Positions 35,828 to 45,505 of a stretch of 64,000 bases of DNA are shown here, in pieces (position 1 is the first letter of the stretch; each line of letters opens with the position of its first letter). This DNA comes from Shimia gijangensis. Lineage in GTDB: Bacteria > Pseudomonadota > Alphaproteobacteria > Rhodobacterales > Rhodobacteraceae. Location: assembly GCF_900142085.1 (NCBI RefSeq), contig NZ_FQZQ01000001.1:186001-250000 (forward strand), read 5' to 3'. Under the pieces are notes generated by a model, which was not told the DNA's origin, made no database searches, and saw only the letters and a list, made by a program, of their open reading frames with translations. Both the position numbers and the translations under genes were made by a program.

Positions 35828-37306
35828 TTAGACCGACATACAGATGTATTTCATTTCAAGGTAATCTTCGATGCCGTGGTGCGAACCCTCGCGGCCCAGA
35901 CCCGATTGCTTCACGCCACCAAACGGGGCCACCTCGGTTGAGATGATGCCAGTGTTCACACCAACAATGCCGTATTCCAGCGCCTCGGCCACTTTGTAAA
36001 CGCGGCTCAGGTCCTTGGCGTAGAAGTAGGATGCCAGACCAAAGATCGTGTCGTTGGCCATGGCGATCACTTCGTCTTCGTCCTCAAATTTGAACAAAGG
36101 CGCGAAGGGGCCAAAGGTTTCATCCACGGACACCAGCATGTCTTTGGTGGCGCCGGTGACGATGGTTGGCTGGAAGAATGTGCCACCCAGATCCGACGAG
36201 GCACCGCCCAGGATCACGTTGCCGCCTTTGGCTTTGGCGTCTGCAATGTGCTCCTGCACTTTTTCCACGGCTTCGCCGTTGATCAGCGGTCCAAAGATGG
36301 TGCCATCGGCAAGACCATCGCCAACCGACATGGTTTCAACGCGTGCCTTCAGCTTGGCTGCAAATTCGTCATAAACACCGGACTGAACATAGATGCGGTT
36401 CGCACAGACACAGGTCTGACCGTTGTTGCGGAACTTGCACATGATCGCGCCTTCGACGGCGGCGTCCAGGTCGGCATCGTCAAACACGATGAACGGCGCG
36501 TTGCCACCCAGCTCCATCGAGCATTTCATCACGCTGTCTGCGGCCTGACGCAGCAGGATGCGGCCCACTTCGGTTGATCCGGTAAAGGTCAGCTTGCGCA
36601 CAGCGTCGTTTTCGCAGAACTCTTTGCCGATCTCGCTGGCGCGCGACGATGTCACGATGTTCAACACGCCCGCCGGGATGCCCGCGCGATCCGCCAGCAC
36701 ACCCAGAACGATGGCCGACAGCGGTGTTTCCGCAGCCGGGCGCGCGACAAAGGCACAGCCTGCAGCCAGCGCTGGGCCAGCCTTGCGGGTGATCATTGCG
36801 TTCGGAAAGTTCCATGGCGTGATTGACGCGGCCACACCGATCGGCTGTTTGATCACTGTGATACGCTTGTCGCGCTGGTGACCCGGAATGGTTTCGCCAT
36901 AGATACGCTTGGCTTCTTCGGCAAAGAATTCGATAAACGACGCACCATAGGCAACTTCACCCACAGCTTCAGCCAGAGGCTTGCCCATTTCGGCAGTCAG
37001 GATGATGCCCAGATCGTTTTGGTTCTCCATCATCAGGTTGAACCATTTGCGTAGAACAGCAGCGCGTTCTTTACCGGTCCAGCTGGCCCATTCCTTTTGG
37101 GCCGCTTCGGCTTGCGCGATGGCGCCAGCAACTTGCGCACGGCTGAGATCGGCCACTTGGGCAATCACGTCGCCACGCGCCGGGTTGGTCACATCATATG
37201 TGCCATTGTCGCCTTCGACCCACTGGCCGCCGATATAGGCACGGGTTTCCAGCAGGGAAGGATCGTTCAATAGCGATTTGAGGTCGGTAACTGTATCAAG
37301 CATCAT
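35828..37306 (-). CDS. gabD: NAD(P)-dependent succinate-semialdehyde dehydrogenase
   Basis: Oxidises succinate semialdehyde to succinate, the last step of GABA breakdown. The 492-residue protein has the ALDH features: TPWNFPNAMITRKAGPALAAGC, the catalytic Glu in MELGGNAPFIVFDDADLD and the catalytic Cys in NNGQTCVCANRIYVQ, in the GabD-specific form. The frame is open to 37336; tandem ATGs at 37306 and 37303 follow CGGAGA. The GabD assignment rests on the YIGGQWV start and NGQTCVCANR; a related semialdehyde substrate remains possible. It diverges from the hydrolase-GMC pair. Confidence 0.88.
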   Translation of the reverse strand: MMLDTVTDLKSLLNDPSLLETRAYIGGQWVEGDNGTYDVTNPARGDVIAQVADLSRAQVAGAIAQAEAAQKEWASWTGKERAAVLRKWFNLMMENQNDLGIILTAEMGKPLAEAVGEVAYGASFIEFFAEEAKRIYGETIPGHQRDKRITVIKQPIGVAASITPWNFPNAMITRKAGPALAAGCAFVARPAAETPLSAIVLGVLADRAGIPAGVLNIVTSSRASEIGKEFCENDAVRKLTFTGSTEVGRILLRQAADSVMKCSMELGGNAPFIVFDDADLDAAVEGAIMCKFRNNGQTCVCANRIYVQSGVYDEFAAKLKARVETMSVGDGLADGTIFGPLINGEAVEKVQEHIADAKAKGGNVILGGASSDLGGTFFQPTIVTGATKDMLVSVDETFGPFAPLFKFEDEDEVIAMANDTIFGLASYFYAKDLSRVYKVAEALEYGIVGVNTGIISTEVAPFGGVKQSGLGREGSHHGIEDYLEMKYICMSV

Positions 37307-37403
37307 GGTCTCCGGGATTTTCACTCGAAAGGTCAAAGCAATTGCGGCTAACCTTGTCCAGAAAAATCCTTAAGTCCAGAATTTGATCAAATAAAGGTGG
37401 AAA

Positions 37404-38195
37404 ATGCGGTTAGATGACGATTATGCCAATGGGGCTTACATAAAAGGGGCCGATTCCTACCCGCCAAAGTGGCAGGCCATGGCCGAATCGTTTCGCGCAA
37501 AACACCTCACTCATGGGGATCTGGCCTATGGAGATAGCCCGCGACAGGTGATGGACGTGTTTCTGCCGGACGGCGAATCCCGGGGGCTCTTCGTCTTTGT
37601 GCATGGTGGATATTGGAAAGCCTTAGACAAATCCTATTGGTCCCATTTGGCCGCTGGCATGTTGGCACGGGGGTGGTCGGTTGCCATGCCGTCCTATGAT
37701 CTGTGCCCGGATGTTCAGATTGCTGACATCACCCGACAAATAGCGCAGGCGATCACCAAGGCCGCGCATCAGGTTGCGGGTCCGATCATTCTGGCCGGGC
37801 ATTCCGCGGGCGGGCATCTGGTCGCGCGGATGGCATGCGCTGGGGTCTTGCCGGACGATGTAGTGCGTCGGTTGCAACATGTGATGCCCATCTCACCGGT
37901 GTCCGATCTGCGCCCGCTTTTGGAAACCTCGATGAATGAAACTTTTGGGTTGGATATGGCCGGCGCTGTTGCTGAAAGCCCGGCGCTATGCACCGATTTC
38001 CATGATATCCCAATCACGTCTTGGGTCGGCAGCGATGAACGCCCTGCGTTTCTGGATCAGGCACGCTGGCTGGCCGAGGCATGGGGATGCGGGCATGTCG
38101 TGGATCAAGGTCTGCACCATTTCGACGTGATAGATGCCTTGGCGAATACCAACAGCGCAATGGTGCGGTGTCTGGCGGAAGAGGGCGAGGAATGA
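37404..38195 (+). CDS. Alpha/beta hydrolase (arylformamidase/carboxylesterase-like)
   Basis: A 263-residue esterase-fold enzyme. The oxyanion motif HGGYW (in FVFVHGGYWKALDK) and the nucleophile elbow GHSAGGHL are as in kynurenine formamidase and hormone-sensitive-lipase relatives. A late His (VVDQGLHHFDVID) and Asp complete a plausible triad. No other kynurenine gene is nearby, so a formamidase role is only possible. It overlaps the GMC oxidoreductase start as ATGA, giving a two-gene operon divergent from gabD. Confidence 0.82.
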   Translation: MRLDDDYANGAYIKGADSYPPKWQAMAESFRAKHLTHGDLAYGDSPRQVMDVFLPDGESRGLFVFVHGGYWKALDKSYWSHLAAGMLARGWSVAMPSYDLCPDVQIADITRQIAQAITKAAHQVAGPIILAGHSAGGHLVARMACAGVLPDDVVRRLQHVMPISPVSDLRPLLETSMNETFGLDMAGAVAESPALCTDFHDIPITSWVGSDERPAFLDQARWLAEAWGCGHVVDQGLHHFDVIDALANTNSAMVRCLAEEGEE

Positions 38196-39775
38196 GCTGG
38201 GATTATATCGTTGTCGGTGCCGGCAGTGCGGGATGTGTGGTGGCCAATCGCCTGAGCACGGCAGGCCACAAAGTGCTGCTGCTCGAAGCCGGTGGGCGCG
38301 ACAATTACCACTGGATTCATATCCCGATGGGGTATCTCTATTGCATCGGAAATCCCCGCACCGACTGGATGTATAAAACCGCCCCCGACAAGGGCCTGAA
38401 TGGCCGGTCGCTACTATATCCACGCGGCAAAGTGTTGGGAGGGTGTTCGTCGATCAACGGCATGTTGTATCTGCGCGGGCAGGCGGCGGACTATGACCTT
38501 TGGCGACAAATGGGCAATCCCGGCTGGGGTTGGGACGACGTGCTGCCAATGTTCAAAAAGGTCGAGGATTACATGGATGGCCCGTCCGAAATGCACGGGG
38601 TTGGCGGGGAATGGCACGTTGATAACCAGCGCCTGCATTGGGATGTGCTGGACGATTGGATGGCCGCCGCCAATGCCGCAGGCGTGCCCAGCACGGATGA
38701 CTTCAACACCGGCAACAACGAAGGTGTTGGCTATTTCAAAGTGAACCAGAACAATGGCTGGCGCCTGAATACAGCCAAAGCGTTCTTGCGGCCCATTAAA
38801 GAGTCGAAGCTCAAAATCGAAACCCACGCCCTGACCACGCGCGTTTTGGTCGAAGATGGCCACGCGGTTGGGGTGGAATACACGCAAAATGGCACGGTCA
38901 TACAGGCGCGCTGCAACGCCGAAGTGATCTTGTCTGCGGGCGCGGTCAACACGCCGCAAATCCTGCAACTCTCGGGCATCGGCCCCGGCGATTTGTTGCA
39001 GAAACACGGGGTTGAAACCCAGCTGGATGCGCCGGGCGTTGGTGAAAACCTTCAGGATCATTTGCAACTGCGTTGCGCGTGGAAACTGGATGGAGCCAAG
39101 ACGCTGAACACCATGGCCAATTCTTTATTTGGCAAGGCCAAGATTGGGCTGGAGTATCTGCTGAAACGCTCGGGGCCGATGTCGATGGCCCCTTCCCAAC
39201 TGGGGGCCTTCACCAAATCCCGCCCTGATCTGGAAACGCCTGATCTGGAATACCACGTTCAGCCTTTGACGCTTGAGGCCTTTGGTCAGCCGCTGCACGA
39301 TTTCCCGGCCATGACCGCCAGCGTTTGCAACCTGCGCCCCGAAAGCCGCGGGCACGTGCGCATCATCTCACCTGACCCAACAGACGCCCCAGAGATTGCC
39401 CCGAACTACCTGTCCACCGAAGGAGATCGCGCAGTGGCCGTCGCGGCCCTGAAACAAGCGCGCCAGATCATGGCACAGGCGCCAATGGCGAAATACAGCC
39501 CCCAAGAGATGAAACCCGGCATCACAGCGCAGGATGACGCAGACCTTGCCAAAGCGGCGGGCGATATTGGCACCACGATCTTTCACCCGGTCAGCACCGT
39601 ACGCATGGGTATGGAAGATGCCGCACCACTGGATGCAAAGCTGCGGATGAAAGGCATCAACGGCCTGCGCGTTGCTGATGCATCAATCATGCCAACTATC
39701 ACCAGCGGAAATACAAACTCGCCGACCATTATGATCGGCGAGAAAGCAAGTCAGATGATTTTGGAAGGGGCGTAG
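38192..39775 (+). CDS. GMC-family FAD oxidoreductase (alcohol/choline dehydrogenase-like)
   Basis: A 527-residue flavoprotein. The N-terminal dinucleotide motif is YIVVGAGSAGCVVANRLS with the acidic end LLLEAGGRD. The first GMC signature is RGKVLGGCSSINGM; the C-terminal FAD/active-site region includes FHPVSTVRMG (active-site His) and NTNSPTIMIGEKAS. This is the choline-dehydrogenase/alkan-1-ol-dehydrogenase type; the alcohol substrate is not determined by sequence, and no betB or choline transporter gene is adjacent. The ATG at 38192 overlaps the hydrolase stop. Confidence 0.88.
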   Translation: MSWDYIVVGAGSAGCVVANRLSTAGHKVLLLEAGGRDNYHWIHIPMGYLYCIGNPRTDWMYKTAPDKGLNGRSLLYPRGKVLGGCSSINGMLYLRGQAADYDLWRQMGNPGWGWDDVLPMFKKVEDYMDGPSEMHGVGGEWHVDNQRLHWDVLDDWMAAANAAGVPSTDDFNTGNNEGVGYFKVNQNNGWRLNTAKAFLRPIKESKLKIETHALTTRVLVEDGHAVGVEYTQNGTVIQARCNAEVILSAGAVNTPQILQLSGIGPGDLLQKHGVETQLDAPGVGENLQDHLQLRCAWKLDGAKTLNTMANSLFGKAKIGLEYLLKRSGPMSMAPSQLGAFTKSRPDLETPDLEYHVQPLTLEAFGQPLHDFPAMTASVCNLRPESRGHVRIISPDPTDAPEIAPNYLSTEGDRAVAVAALKQARQIMAQAPMAKYSPQEMKPGITAQDDADLAKAAGDIGTTIFHPVSTVRMGMEDAAPLDAKLRMKGINGLRVADASIMPTITSGNTNSPTIMIGEKASQMILEGA

Positions 39776-39776
39776 T

Positions 39777-40649
39777 TTACGCCTCTTCTGCTGGTTCCAA
39801 TTTGTCTTGCGTCTGGGTTTCAAAGTCGCCCGCGTCGTGACGTTCGCGAAGCTGCTTGTCCAGATCGGCCCACGCACGGTTGACCATAACACCGCGCTTT
39901 ACTGCCGGACGGTCGTTGATCTCGTTGGCCCAGCGTTGCACGTGCTCATAGCTGGCGACATCCAGAAACTCAGCCGCTTCATACAAGCGTCCCAGCGCCA
40001 GTGCGCCGTACCATGACCAGATCGCGATGTCGGCGATGCTATAGTCATCCCCCACCATATAACGATTGTCTGCCAGATGCCGGTTCAACACGTCCAGCTG
40101 GCGTTTGGTCTCCATGGCGAACCGGTCAATCGGATACTGCCATTTCTCTGGCGCATAGGCGTAAAAGTGGCCAAAACCGCCGCCCAGATAGGGCGCGCTG
40201 CCCATCTGCCAGAACAGCCAGCTCAACATCTCAGGGCGCTTTTCCTTTGGCCCAAGGAAGGCATCAAAGGTTTCGGCCAGATGCAACAGGATAGCACCGG
40301 ATTCAAAAACGCGGGTTGGTGTTGTGCCACTGCGATCCATCAAGGCCGGGATTTTTGAGTTTGGATTCACATCGACAAAGCCCGAGCCAAACTGATCGCC
40401 ATCGCCGATATTGATCAGCCATGCGTCATACTCGGCCCCCTTGTGGCCCTCGGCCAGTAGTTCTTCGAGCATCACCGTGACCTTCACGCCGTTGGGCGTG
40501 GCCAGTGAATAAAGCTGATAGGGGTGTTCACCCACCGGTAAGTCTTTGTCATGAGTTGGCCCCGCGATGGGGCGGTTGATGCTGGCAAACTTGCCGCCGC
40601 TTTCGCTGTCACAGGTCCAGACTTTGGGGGGTGTGTATGTATCGGTCAT
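39777..40649 (-). CDS. yghU: Glutathione-dependent disulfide-bond oxidoreductase (YghU type)
   Basis: A 290-residue glutathione S-transferase of the YghU/Nu class, which reduces disulfides using two glutathione molecules. The N-terminus INRPIAGPTHDKDLPVGEHP and YSLATPNGVKVTVMLEEL are characteristic; the NPNSKIPALMDRSG loop binds glutathione and the helical C-domain has HLADNRYMVGDDYSIADIAI. The stop codon lies two bases from that of the convergent GMC gene. The acidic tail is slightly longer than the core family. Confidence 0.9.
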   Translation of the reverse strand: MTDTYTPPKVWTCDSESGGKFASINRPIAGPTHDKDLPVGEHPYQLYSLATPNGVKVTVMLEELLAEGHKGAEYDAWLINIGDGDQFGSGFVDVNPNSKIPALMDRSGTTPTRVFESGAILLHLAETFDAFLGPKEKRPEMLSWLFWQMGSAPYLGGGFGHFYAYAPEKWQYPIDRFAMETKRQLDVLNRHLADNRYMVGDDYSIADIAIWSWYGALALGRLYEAAEFLDVASYEHVQRWANEINDRPAVKRGVMVNRAWADLDKQLRERHDAGDFETQTQDKLEPAEEA

Positions 40650-40745
40650 GGTATCGCGCCCTGTGTAATCTATCTGTGTATTGCATTGGTTTGGGTTAAC
40701 TTAGGCGTTCCCAATCAGAATTGCAGGGGGTGTGTGCGATATCCC

Positions 40746-40784
40746 GAAAAAGTTTCCGCCCCACACCAGAGGTGCAGGGCGGAA
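40746..40784 (-). terminator. Rho-independent terminator after the symporter gene
   Basis: TTCCGCCC pairs with GGGCGGAA; on the minus strand CTTTTTC follows. It ends the universal-stress/symporter transcript. Confidence 0.8.
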
Positions 40785-40806
40785 GGTCGTTCGTATGTTC
40801 GTCAGA

Positions 40807-42309
40807 TCAGTGGTTGTATTTCTTGATTTCACCACTGTCGAGACGCGCCATATAGCTGACCATCTCACGCTTGACGATTGGCGCCAGGAAGTAGAGGCCA
40901 AGGATGTTCGGCACACAGATCAGGAAGACCAGAGCGTCCGAGATATCCAGAATTGGCCCAAGCTGAACCATACAGCCCAGTGCCACAAAGGCACAGAACA
41001 TCAGCTTATAGATTGTCTGACCCATCTGGCCTTCGCCAAACAGATACGTCCAACCCTTGAGCCCATAGTACGACCACGAGATCATGGTCGAGAAGGCAAA
41101 CAAAAGCGCACCAAAGGCCAGTGGGATCGGGAACCAACCAATTTGACGTTCGAACGCAGCCGAGGTCATGGCCACACCTGTTGCGTCACCGGCAAAGTTC
41201 GGATCAGCCACCTGGCTGGTACCGATCACCAATGCCGTGATGGTACAGATGACGATTGTGTCGATGAACGGCTCCAGAAGGGAAACGTAACCTTCGGTCA
41301 CAGGCTCGGGTGTACGCACCGCCGCGTGGGCGATAGACGCAGACCCGATACCGGCTTCGTTCGAGAACACCGCCCGTTGGAAACCAATGATCAACGCACC
41401 AATCGCACCACCCTGAACGCCAGCACCGGTAAAGGCACCTGCAAAGATGTTGCCGATGGCGGCAGGGATCGAGGTAAAGTTCATCAGGATCACGATGATC
41501 GCAAAGACACAGTAAAATACGGCCATGAAAGGCACGATCTTTTCAGTCACGCGCGCGATGGATTTGATACCACCGATGATCACCATGAACACCACGGCAG
41601 CAAGGATCAAGCCAACCAGCCAGCCCAGGCCGTCCAGTGCGCCACCGGCCACTGTGTTCAGTTGAACGTAGGCTTGGTTTGACTGGAACATGTTGCCAAT
41701 GCCCAATGCACCAACGAAAATACCAATCGCATAGAAGGTGCCCATGAACTTGCCAAAGCCCTCCATGCCGCGCTCTTCAAAGCCCTTTTTCATGTAGTAC
41801 ATCGGACCACCCGAGACGGAACCGTCCGGGTTTTCCTGCCGGTATTTCACACCCAGCGTACATTCCACGAACTTGGTCGACATGCCCAGGAAACCGGCCA
41901 CGATCAGCCAGAATGTGGCACCCGCACCACCGATGGTCACCGCAACCGCGACACCCCCGATGTTACCAATACCCACTGTGCCCGAAACGGCTGTGGCAAG
42001 TGCCTGAAAGTGCGACACCTCACCAGGGCTTTCCGGGTCGGCATAGTCACCGCGCACCAGTTGAATGGCGTGTTTAAAGCCGCGTACGTTCACAAACCCC
42101 ATGTAGAAGGTAAAGAACACCGCGCCGATCACCAACCAAAGCACCACCAGCGGAAGCTGCGCGCCAAGAACTGGAATCTTGAAGAATACAAAGGCACCTA
42201 CTGCGCTTGCGATGGGTGCTGTGGCAGCGTTGATAGCCTCGTCAAAACCCGCATGCGCTGGCAACGCGAGCATAACAAGAGCAAAAGCTGCTGCAAAAAA
42301 TCTTATCAT
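40807..42309 (-). CDS. Alanine/glycine:sodium symporter (AGCS family)
   Basis: A 500-residue inner-membrane transporter with a signal-like N-terminal helix and about 11 helices. The family signature ATAVSGTVGIGNIGGVAVA, followed by TIGGAGATFW, and the segment GFQRAVFSNEAGIGSASIAH identify AGCS (AlsT/DagA). The likely substrate is alanine or glycine. It is 45 bases downstream of a universal stress protein gene on the same strand and has its own terminator. The N-terminal LVMLALPAHAGFDEAI resembles a cleaved signal, as in other long AGCS members. Confidence 0.9.
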   Translation of the reverse strand: MIRFFAAAFALVMLALPAHAGFDEAINAATAPIASAVGAFVFFKIPVLGAQLPLVVLWLVIGAVFFTFYMGFVNVRGFKHAIQLVRGDYADPESPGEVSHFQALATAVSGTVGIGNIGGVAVAVTIGGAGATFWLIVAGFLGMSTKFVECTLGVKYRQENPDGSVSGGPMYYMKKGFEERGMEGFGKFMGTFYAIGIFVGALGIGNMFQSNQAYVQLNTVAGGALDGLGWLVGLILAAVVFMVIIGGIKSIARVTEKIVPFMAVFYCVFAIIVILMNFTSIPAAIGNIFAGAFTGAGVQGGAIGALIIGFQRAVFSNEAGIGSASIAHAAVRTPEPVTEGYVSLLEPFIDTIVICTITALVIGTSQVADPNFAGDATGVAMTSAAFERQIGWFPIPLAFGALLFAFSTMISWSYYGLKGWTYLFGEGQMGQTIYKLMFCAFVALGCMVQLGPILDISDALVFLICVPNILGLYFLAPIVKREMVSYMARLDSGEIKKYNH

Positions 42310-42354
42310 TTTCTGTCCCTGTTTGTTTTTTTGTTCAGAGTTTCCGGCGTGTTC

Positions 42355-42789
42355 CTAGGGAACCACGACAACCGGAACCGGAGAAGTCTGGATAAGGTTG
42401 CCGGCAACACTGCCGAACAAAAGGGCTTTGATGCCCGATTGCCCACGACGACCGATCACGATCTGCGCAACCTCGTATTTGTTGGCAAGCTTGATCAGTG
42501 TTTCTGCCGGAGGGCCGTGGGTGACGACCGTTTGGCAATCGATGTCTGCTGCTTTCAGAACCTTGGCGGCTGGGTCAACGATGGTTTCTGTCGCCCGTTT
42601 GATCTCTTGCTCGCGCCGCTTGTGACGCTCAGCGTTTTCTTCGGGTGTGTTGAACGAGTACTGAGACCATTCGATGACGTATGCAACGATTAGTTTCGCA
42701 CCGCCGAGCTTGGCGCGTTCCATGGCATATTGGAGCGCCCTTTCCCCGCCCGCACTTCCGTCGATTGCAAGTAATACGGAGTTTGACAT
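42355..42789 (-). CDS. Universal stress protein (UspA family)
   Basis: A 144-residue single-domain Usp. The nucleotide signature is visible: VLLAIDGSAGG at the N-terminus and GRRGQSGIKALLFGSVAGNLIQ with PVPVVVVP, the G-2x-G-9x-G-S ATP-binding motif, so it is probably the ATP-binding type. Of two in-frame ATGs, the one at 42789 has AAAGGA at good spacing. It precedes the amino-acid symporter; usp genes paired with a transporter gene are common and may tune transport. Confidence 0.9.
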   Translation of the reverse strand: MSNSVLLAIDGSAGGERALQYAMERAKLGGAKLIVAYVIEWSQYSFNTPEENAERHKRREQEIKRATETIVDPAAKVLKAADIDCQTVVTHGPPAETLIKLANKYEVAQIVIGRRGQSGIKALLFGSVAGNLIQTSPVPVVVVP

Positions 42790-43445
42790 TGTCATTCCTT
42801 TCGCGAATTTGGCCTGTATGGCCCCGCAACCCTACGTCAGACTGCACAATTTTGCGACGTTTTGCGCTGCCGGTGCACAGTTGTTGCGCAATTTTGGAAC
42901 GCAAATTGGTAGCGCGTCGCGCTCAGTCGAAACCGAATCCAGCGAGGCTGCTTCAAAATAATTGGTTGTTTTTCAGGAGGATATAAGTCGACATGCACAA
43001 GAAGATGATTGACAACCTATGAGGGAAAGTGGACATAAAGCTATGTTACATTTGGACATAAAAATATTGGAGAATTTGGCCAAAAACCTGACGAAACTTT
43101 CCTCGCAATTGTCATTTGTTGCATAAAATCGACAAAATTTCTGAGGCCACGCCAGATTTGGCGCCCCTGAGCGATAGGTGATTTGGTGAAGTTTGTTTGT
43201 GCGCTCACTCAACTTAAGCTGGTTGATTTTCTGCCGCCGACGCTGACATCCGCAAATGCCCATTCTCACGTCGTCGAAATCATGCCCTTTGTGATCCCCA
43301 TTCCGCAGAGCGGTGCTATACATTCCTGCCCATTTGTTCTAAGTGCAGCGCTTGTTGCTCTTAAATGACGGTGGGGCGGCCTGTAATGGACAGGCCAACT
43401 GGCGGTGTTGTGTGAGCAAAACCCCTGGGAAAAGAAGTTACCGTT
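42790..43445. other. Long non-coding region between usp and the helicase gene
   Basis: About 650 bases without a convincing gene, partly AT-rich. It contains TTTTGCG repeats (42853, 42862), AGGAGG at 42977-42982 followed by a nine-codon frame (MHKKMIDNL) too short to call, two copies of TGGACATAAA (43030 and 43053, 23 bases apart), a CGCCA-gatt-TGGCG hairpin near 43150 and the hairpin at 43378. It should hold the usp promoter (minus) and a long leader for the helicase mRNA (plus). Confidence 0.5.
43378..43396 (+). other. Hairpin in the helicase 5' leader
   Basis: GGCCTGT and ACAGGCC form a seven-base stem with a five-base loop, 50 bases before the helicase start. There is no U-run, so it is not a terminator. 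It could control stability or cold-dependent translation; inference only. Confidence 0.35.
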
Positions 43446-45446
43446 GTGAAACAAGCTCTCCGTGACGCGCTCGATGCACGTGGATATGAAAAACTGACAC
43501 CTGTTCAAGAGGCTGTCTTAGACCCCGCCCTGCAAGGCTCTGACCTTTTGGTGTCGGCGCAAACCGGCTCGGGTAAAACCGTTGGCTTTGGTCTTAGCAT
43601 TGCACCCACCCTTTTGGGTGATGCGGACGCATTCGACCCGGCCGAGGCACCACTGGCTCTGGTCATCGCGCCCACCCGCGAACTGGCGCTTCAGGTCAAA
43701 CGCGAACTCAGCTGGCTTTATGCCAAGGCTGGCGTGCATATGGCGTCCTGCGTTGGCGGTATGGATATGCGCGACGAGCGCCGTGCGCTGGCACGCGGGG
43801 CGCATATCGTGGTCGCCACACCGGGTCGTTTGCGCGATCACATCATGCGGGGTTCAATTGATCTGTCTCAGTTGCGCGCCGTGGTTCTGGACGAAGCGGA
43901 CGAAATGCTCGACCTCGGGTTCCGCGAAGATCTTGAGTTCATCCTTGGCGAAGCGCCGGAAGATCGTCAGACCTTGCTGTTTTCTGCCACCGTGCCAAAA
44001 TCCATCACCCATCTGGCCAAGAACTATCAGCGCGACGCCGTCCGCGTGGTCACGAAATCCGAAGAAGGCCAGCACGCCGATATCGAATATCGCGCCATGA
44101 TGGTCTCTGACCGCGATACCGATAATGCCGTGATCAACACACTGCGATTCTACGAGGCGCCAAATGCCATCGTCTTTTGCAACACACGCGCCATGGTCAA
44201 CCGTCTGACCACCCGTCTGTCCAACCGTGGTTTTCAGGTTGTGGCCCTGTCCGGCGAACTGTCTCAGGCCGAGCGCACCCACGCGCTGCAGGCCATGCGG
44301 GATGGGCGGGCACAGGTCTGTGTGGCCACTGATGTTGCTGCGCGCGGCATCGATTTGCCCAACCTTGATTTGGTGGTGCACGCTGAATTGCCATCCAACC
44401 ACGAAACTTTGCTGCACCGTTCGGGCCGTACAGGACGCGCCGGTCGCAAAGGCGTCAGTGCGCTGATCGTTACCAAAAAGGTTCAAAAGAAAGCCCAACG
44501 CATTCTGGGCGGCGCCAAAGTCAAAGCCGAATGGGGCGGCGCCCCGTCGGCATCCGAAGTTCAGGCCCGCGACGAAGAACGCATGCTGGCTGATCCGGTC
44601 TGGACAGAACCGACCCCGGAAACCGAAATGGGCGCCGTTCAAAAGCTGGTCGACAGCTTTACGGTCGAGCAAATCGCGACAGCCTATCTTCAGCTCTATC
44701 GCTCGTCGCACACCGCAGCAGAAGAACTGTCGGATGTGAACACCAAACCCGAGCCCCGCAAAGAGTTTGGCCCCAGCGTCTGGTTCTCAGTTGCCGGTGG
44801 TCGCAAGGCTGACGCGGTTCCGGGCCGTCTGCTGCCAATGCTGTGCAAGGCCGGCAACCTCACCAAAGACGACTTTGGTGCGATCCGCATTCAGTATGAT
44901 CAGTCCTATGTCGAGATTAGAAAATCCAGTGTTTCTGGCTTTCTCTCGGCGATTGGCGACGACATGAAGGTCGAAGGGGGCGCTGCCCTTGTACAACTGG
45001 ACCAGGCACCCGTACTCGATCGCCCCGCACGTCCAGAATTCAAAGGTAAGGGCAAACCAAAGCCACATCGCGGTCAACGCGATGATGACGGCGCCGCCCC
45101 CAAGCCCCGCGCGCCCAAGCCAAAATCAAGCGCTCCGATCGATTGGAACGACGCCCCCGAACCGCGCACCAAGAAGCCAAAGCCATCGGACAAGCCCAAA
45201 GACAAAAAGCCTGGCCAAAAGGCGAAAACCTATGCGCCTGCCGGTGACGGTGGCCATGGCCCTGCGCGCCGTCGCCCAGAAGAAGGCAAGCCTGCAAGAT
45301 CTGGCAAGCCTAGTGGGAAACCGGGTGGCAAACCCAAAGGCCCACCCCCACCCGCTGGCAAACCCAACAGCAAAAAGAATCGTGCGCGTGCCGAGGCCAA
45401 AGCTCAGGTGCGCAAGGCGGGTAAACGCAGCGGACCTACGCGCTAA
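43446..45446 (+). CDS. DEAD-box ATP-dependent RNA helicase (DbpA-like C-terminal domain)
   Basis: A 666-residue helicase. Motifs in order: Q motif KLTPVQEAVL, motif I AQTGSGKT, Ia PTRELALQV, Ib TPGRLRDH, II VLDEADEMLDLGF, III SAT, then ATDVAARGIDLPN and HRSGRTGRAGRKG. Residues about 440-500 (FGPSVWFSVAGGRKADAVPGRLLPM) are a DbpA-type RNA-binding domain, and the tail is a long Lys/Pro/Gly/Arg-rich disordered region. This is the CsdA/DeaD-like layout, suggesting a role in ribosome assembly or cold adaptation. The start is GTG at 43446 with a weak site upstream. It converges on rpsU. Confidence 0.93.
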   Translation: MKQALRDALDARGYEKLTPVQEAVLDPALQGSDLLVSAQTGSGKTVGFGLSIAPTLLGDADAFDPAEAPLALVIAPTRELALQVKRELSWLYAKAGVHMASCVGGMDMRDERRALARGAHIVVATPGRLRDHIMRGSIDLSQLRAVVLDEADEMLDLGFREDLEFILGEAPEDRQTLLFSATVPKSITHLAKNYQRDAVRVVTKSEEGQHADIEYRAMMVSDRDTDNAVINTLRFYEAPNAIVFCNTRAMVNRLTTRLSNRGFQVVALSGELSQAERTHALQAMRDGRAQVCVATDVAARGIDLPNLDLVVHAELPSNHETLLHRSGRTGRAGRKGVSALIVTKKVQKKAQRILGGAKVKAEWGGAPSASEVQARDEERMLADPVWTEPTPETEMGAVQKLVDSFTVEQIATAYLQLYRSSHTAAEELSDVNTKPEPRKEFGPSVWFSVAGGRKADAVPGRLLPMLCKAGNLTKDDFGAIRIQYDQSYVEIRKSSVSGFLSAIGDDMKVEGGAALVQLDQAPVLDRPARPEFKGKGKPKPHRGQRDDDGAAPKPRAPKPKSSAPIDWNDAPEPRTKKPKPSDKPKDKKPGQKAKTYAPAGDGGHGPARRRPEEGKPARSGKPSGKPGGKPKGPPPPAGKPNSKKNRARAEAKAQVRKAGKRSGPTR

Positions 45447-45452
45447 AGCGTC

Positions 45453-45484
45453 AAAAAAGGGCGGCTGGCCATGTGCCACCGCCC
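45453..45484 (-). terminator. Hairpin between the helicase gene and rpsU, possibly bidirectional
   Basis: GGGCGG-c-TGGC pairs with GCCA-CCGCCC. A run of six T follows on the minus strand; on the plus strand only AATTTA follows, so it is a better terminator for minus-strand transcription. Confidence 0.65.
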
Positions 45485-45505
45485 AATTTACAAATTCACG
45501 CCCCC

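Noticed and set aside
42995-43023. Nine-codon frame after AGGAGG (MHKKMIDNL)
   Set aside because: Too short, and the spacing from the Shine-Dalgarno is 12 bases. Recorded within the gap description only.
42973-43323. A 116-codon minus-strand frame in the gap before the helicase
   Set aside because: Composition (many Cys, Arg, Ser), no ribosome-binding site and no known motif; more likely non-coding leader sequence.
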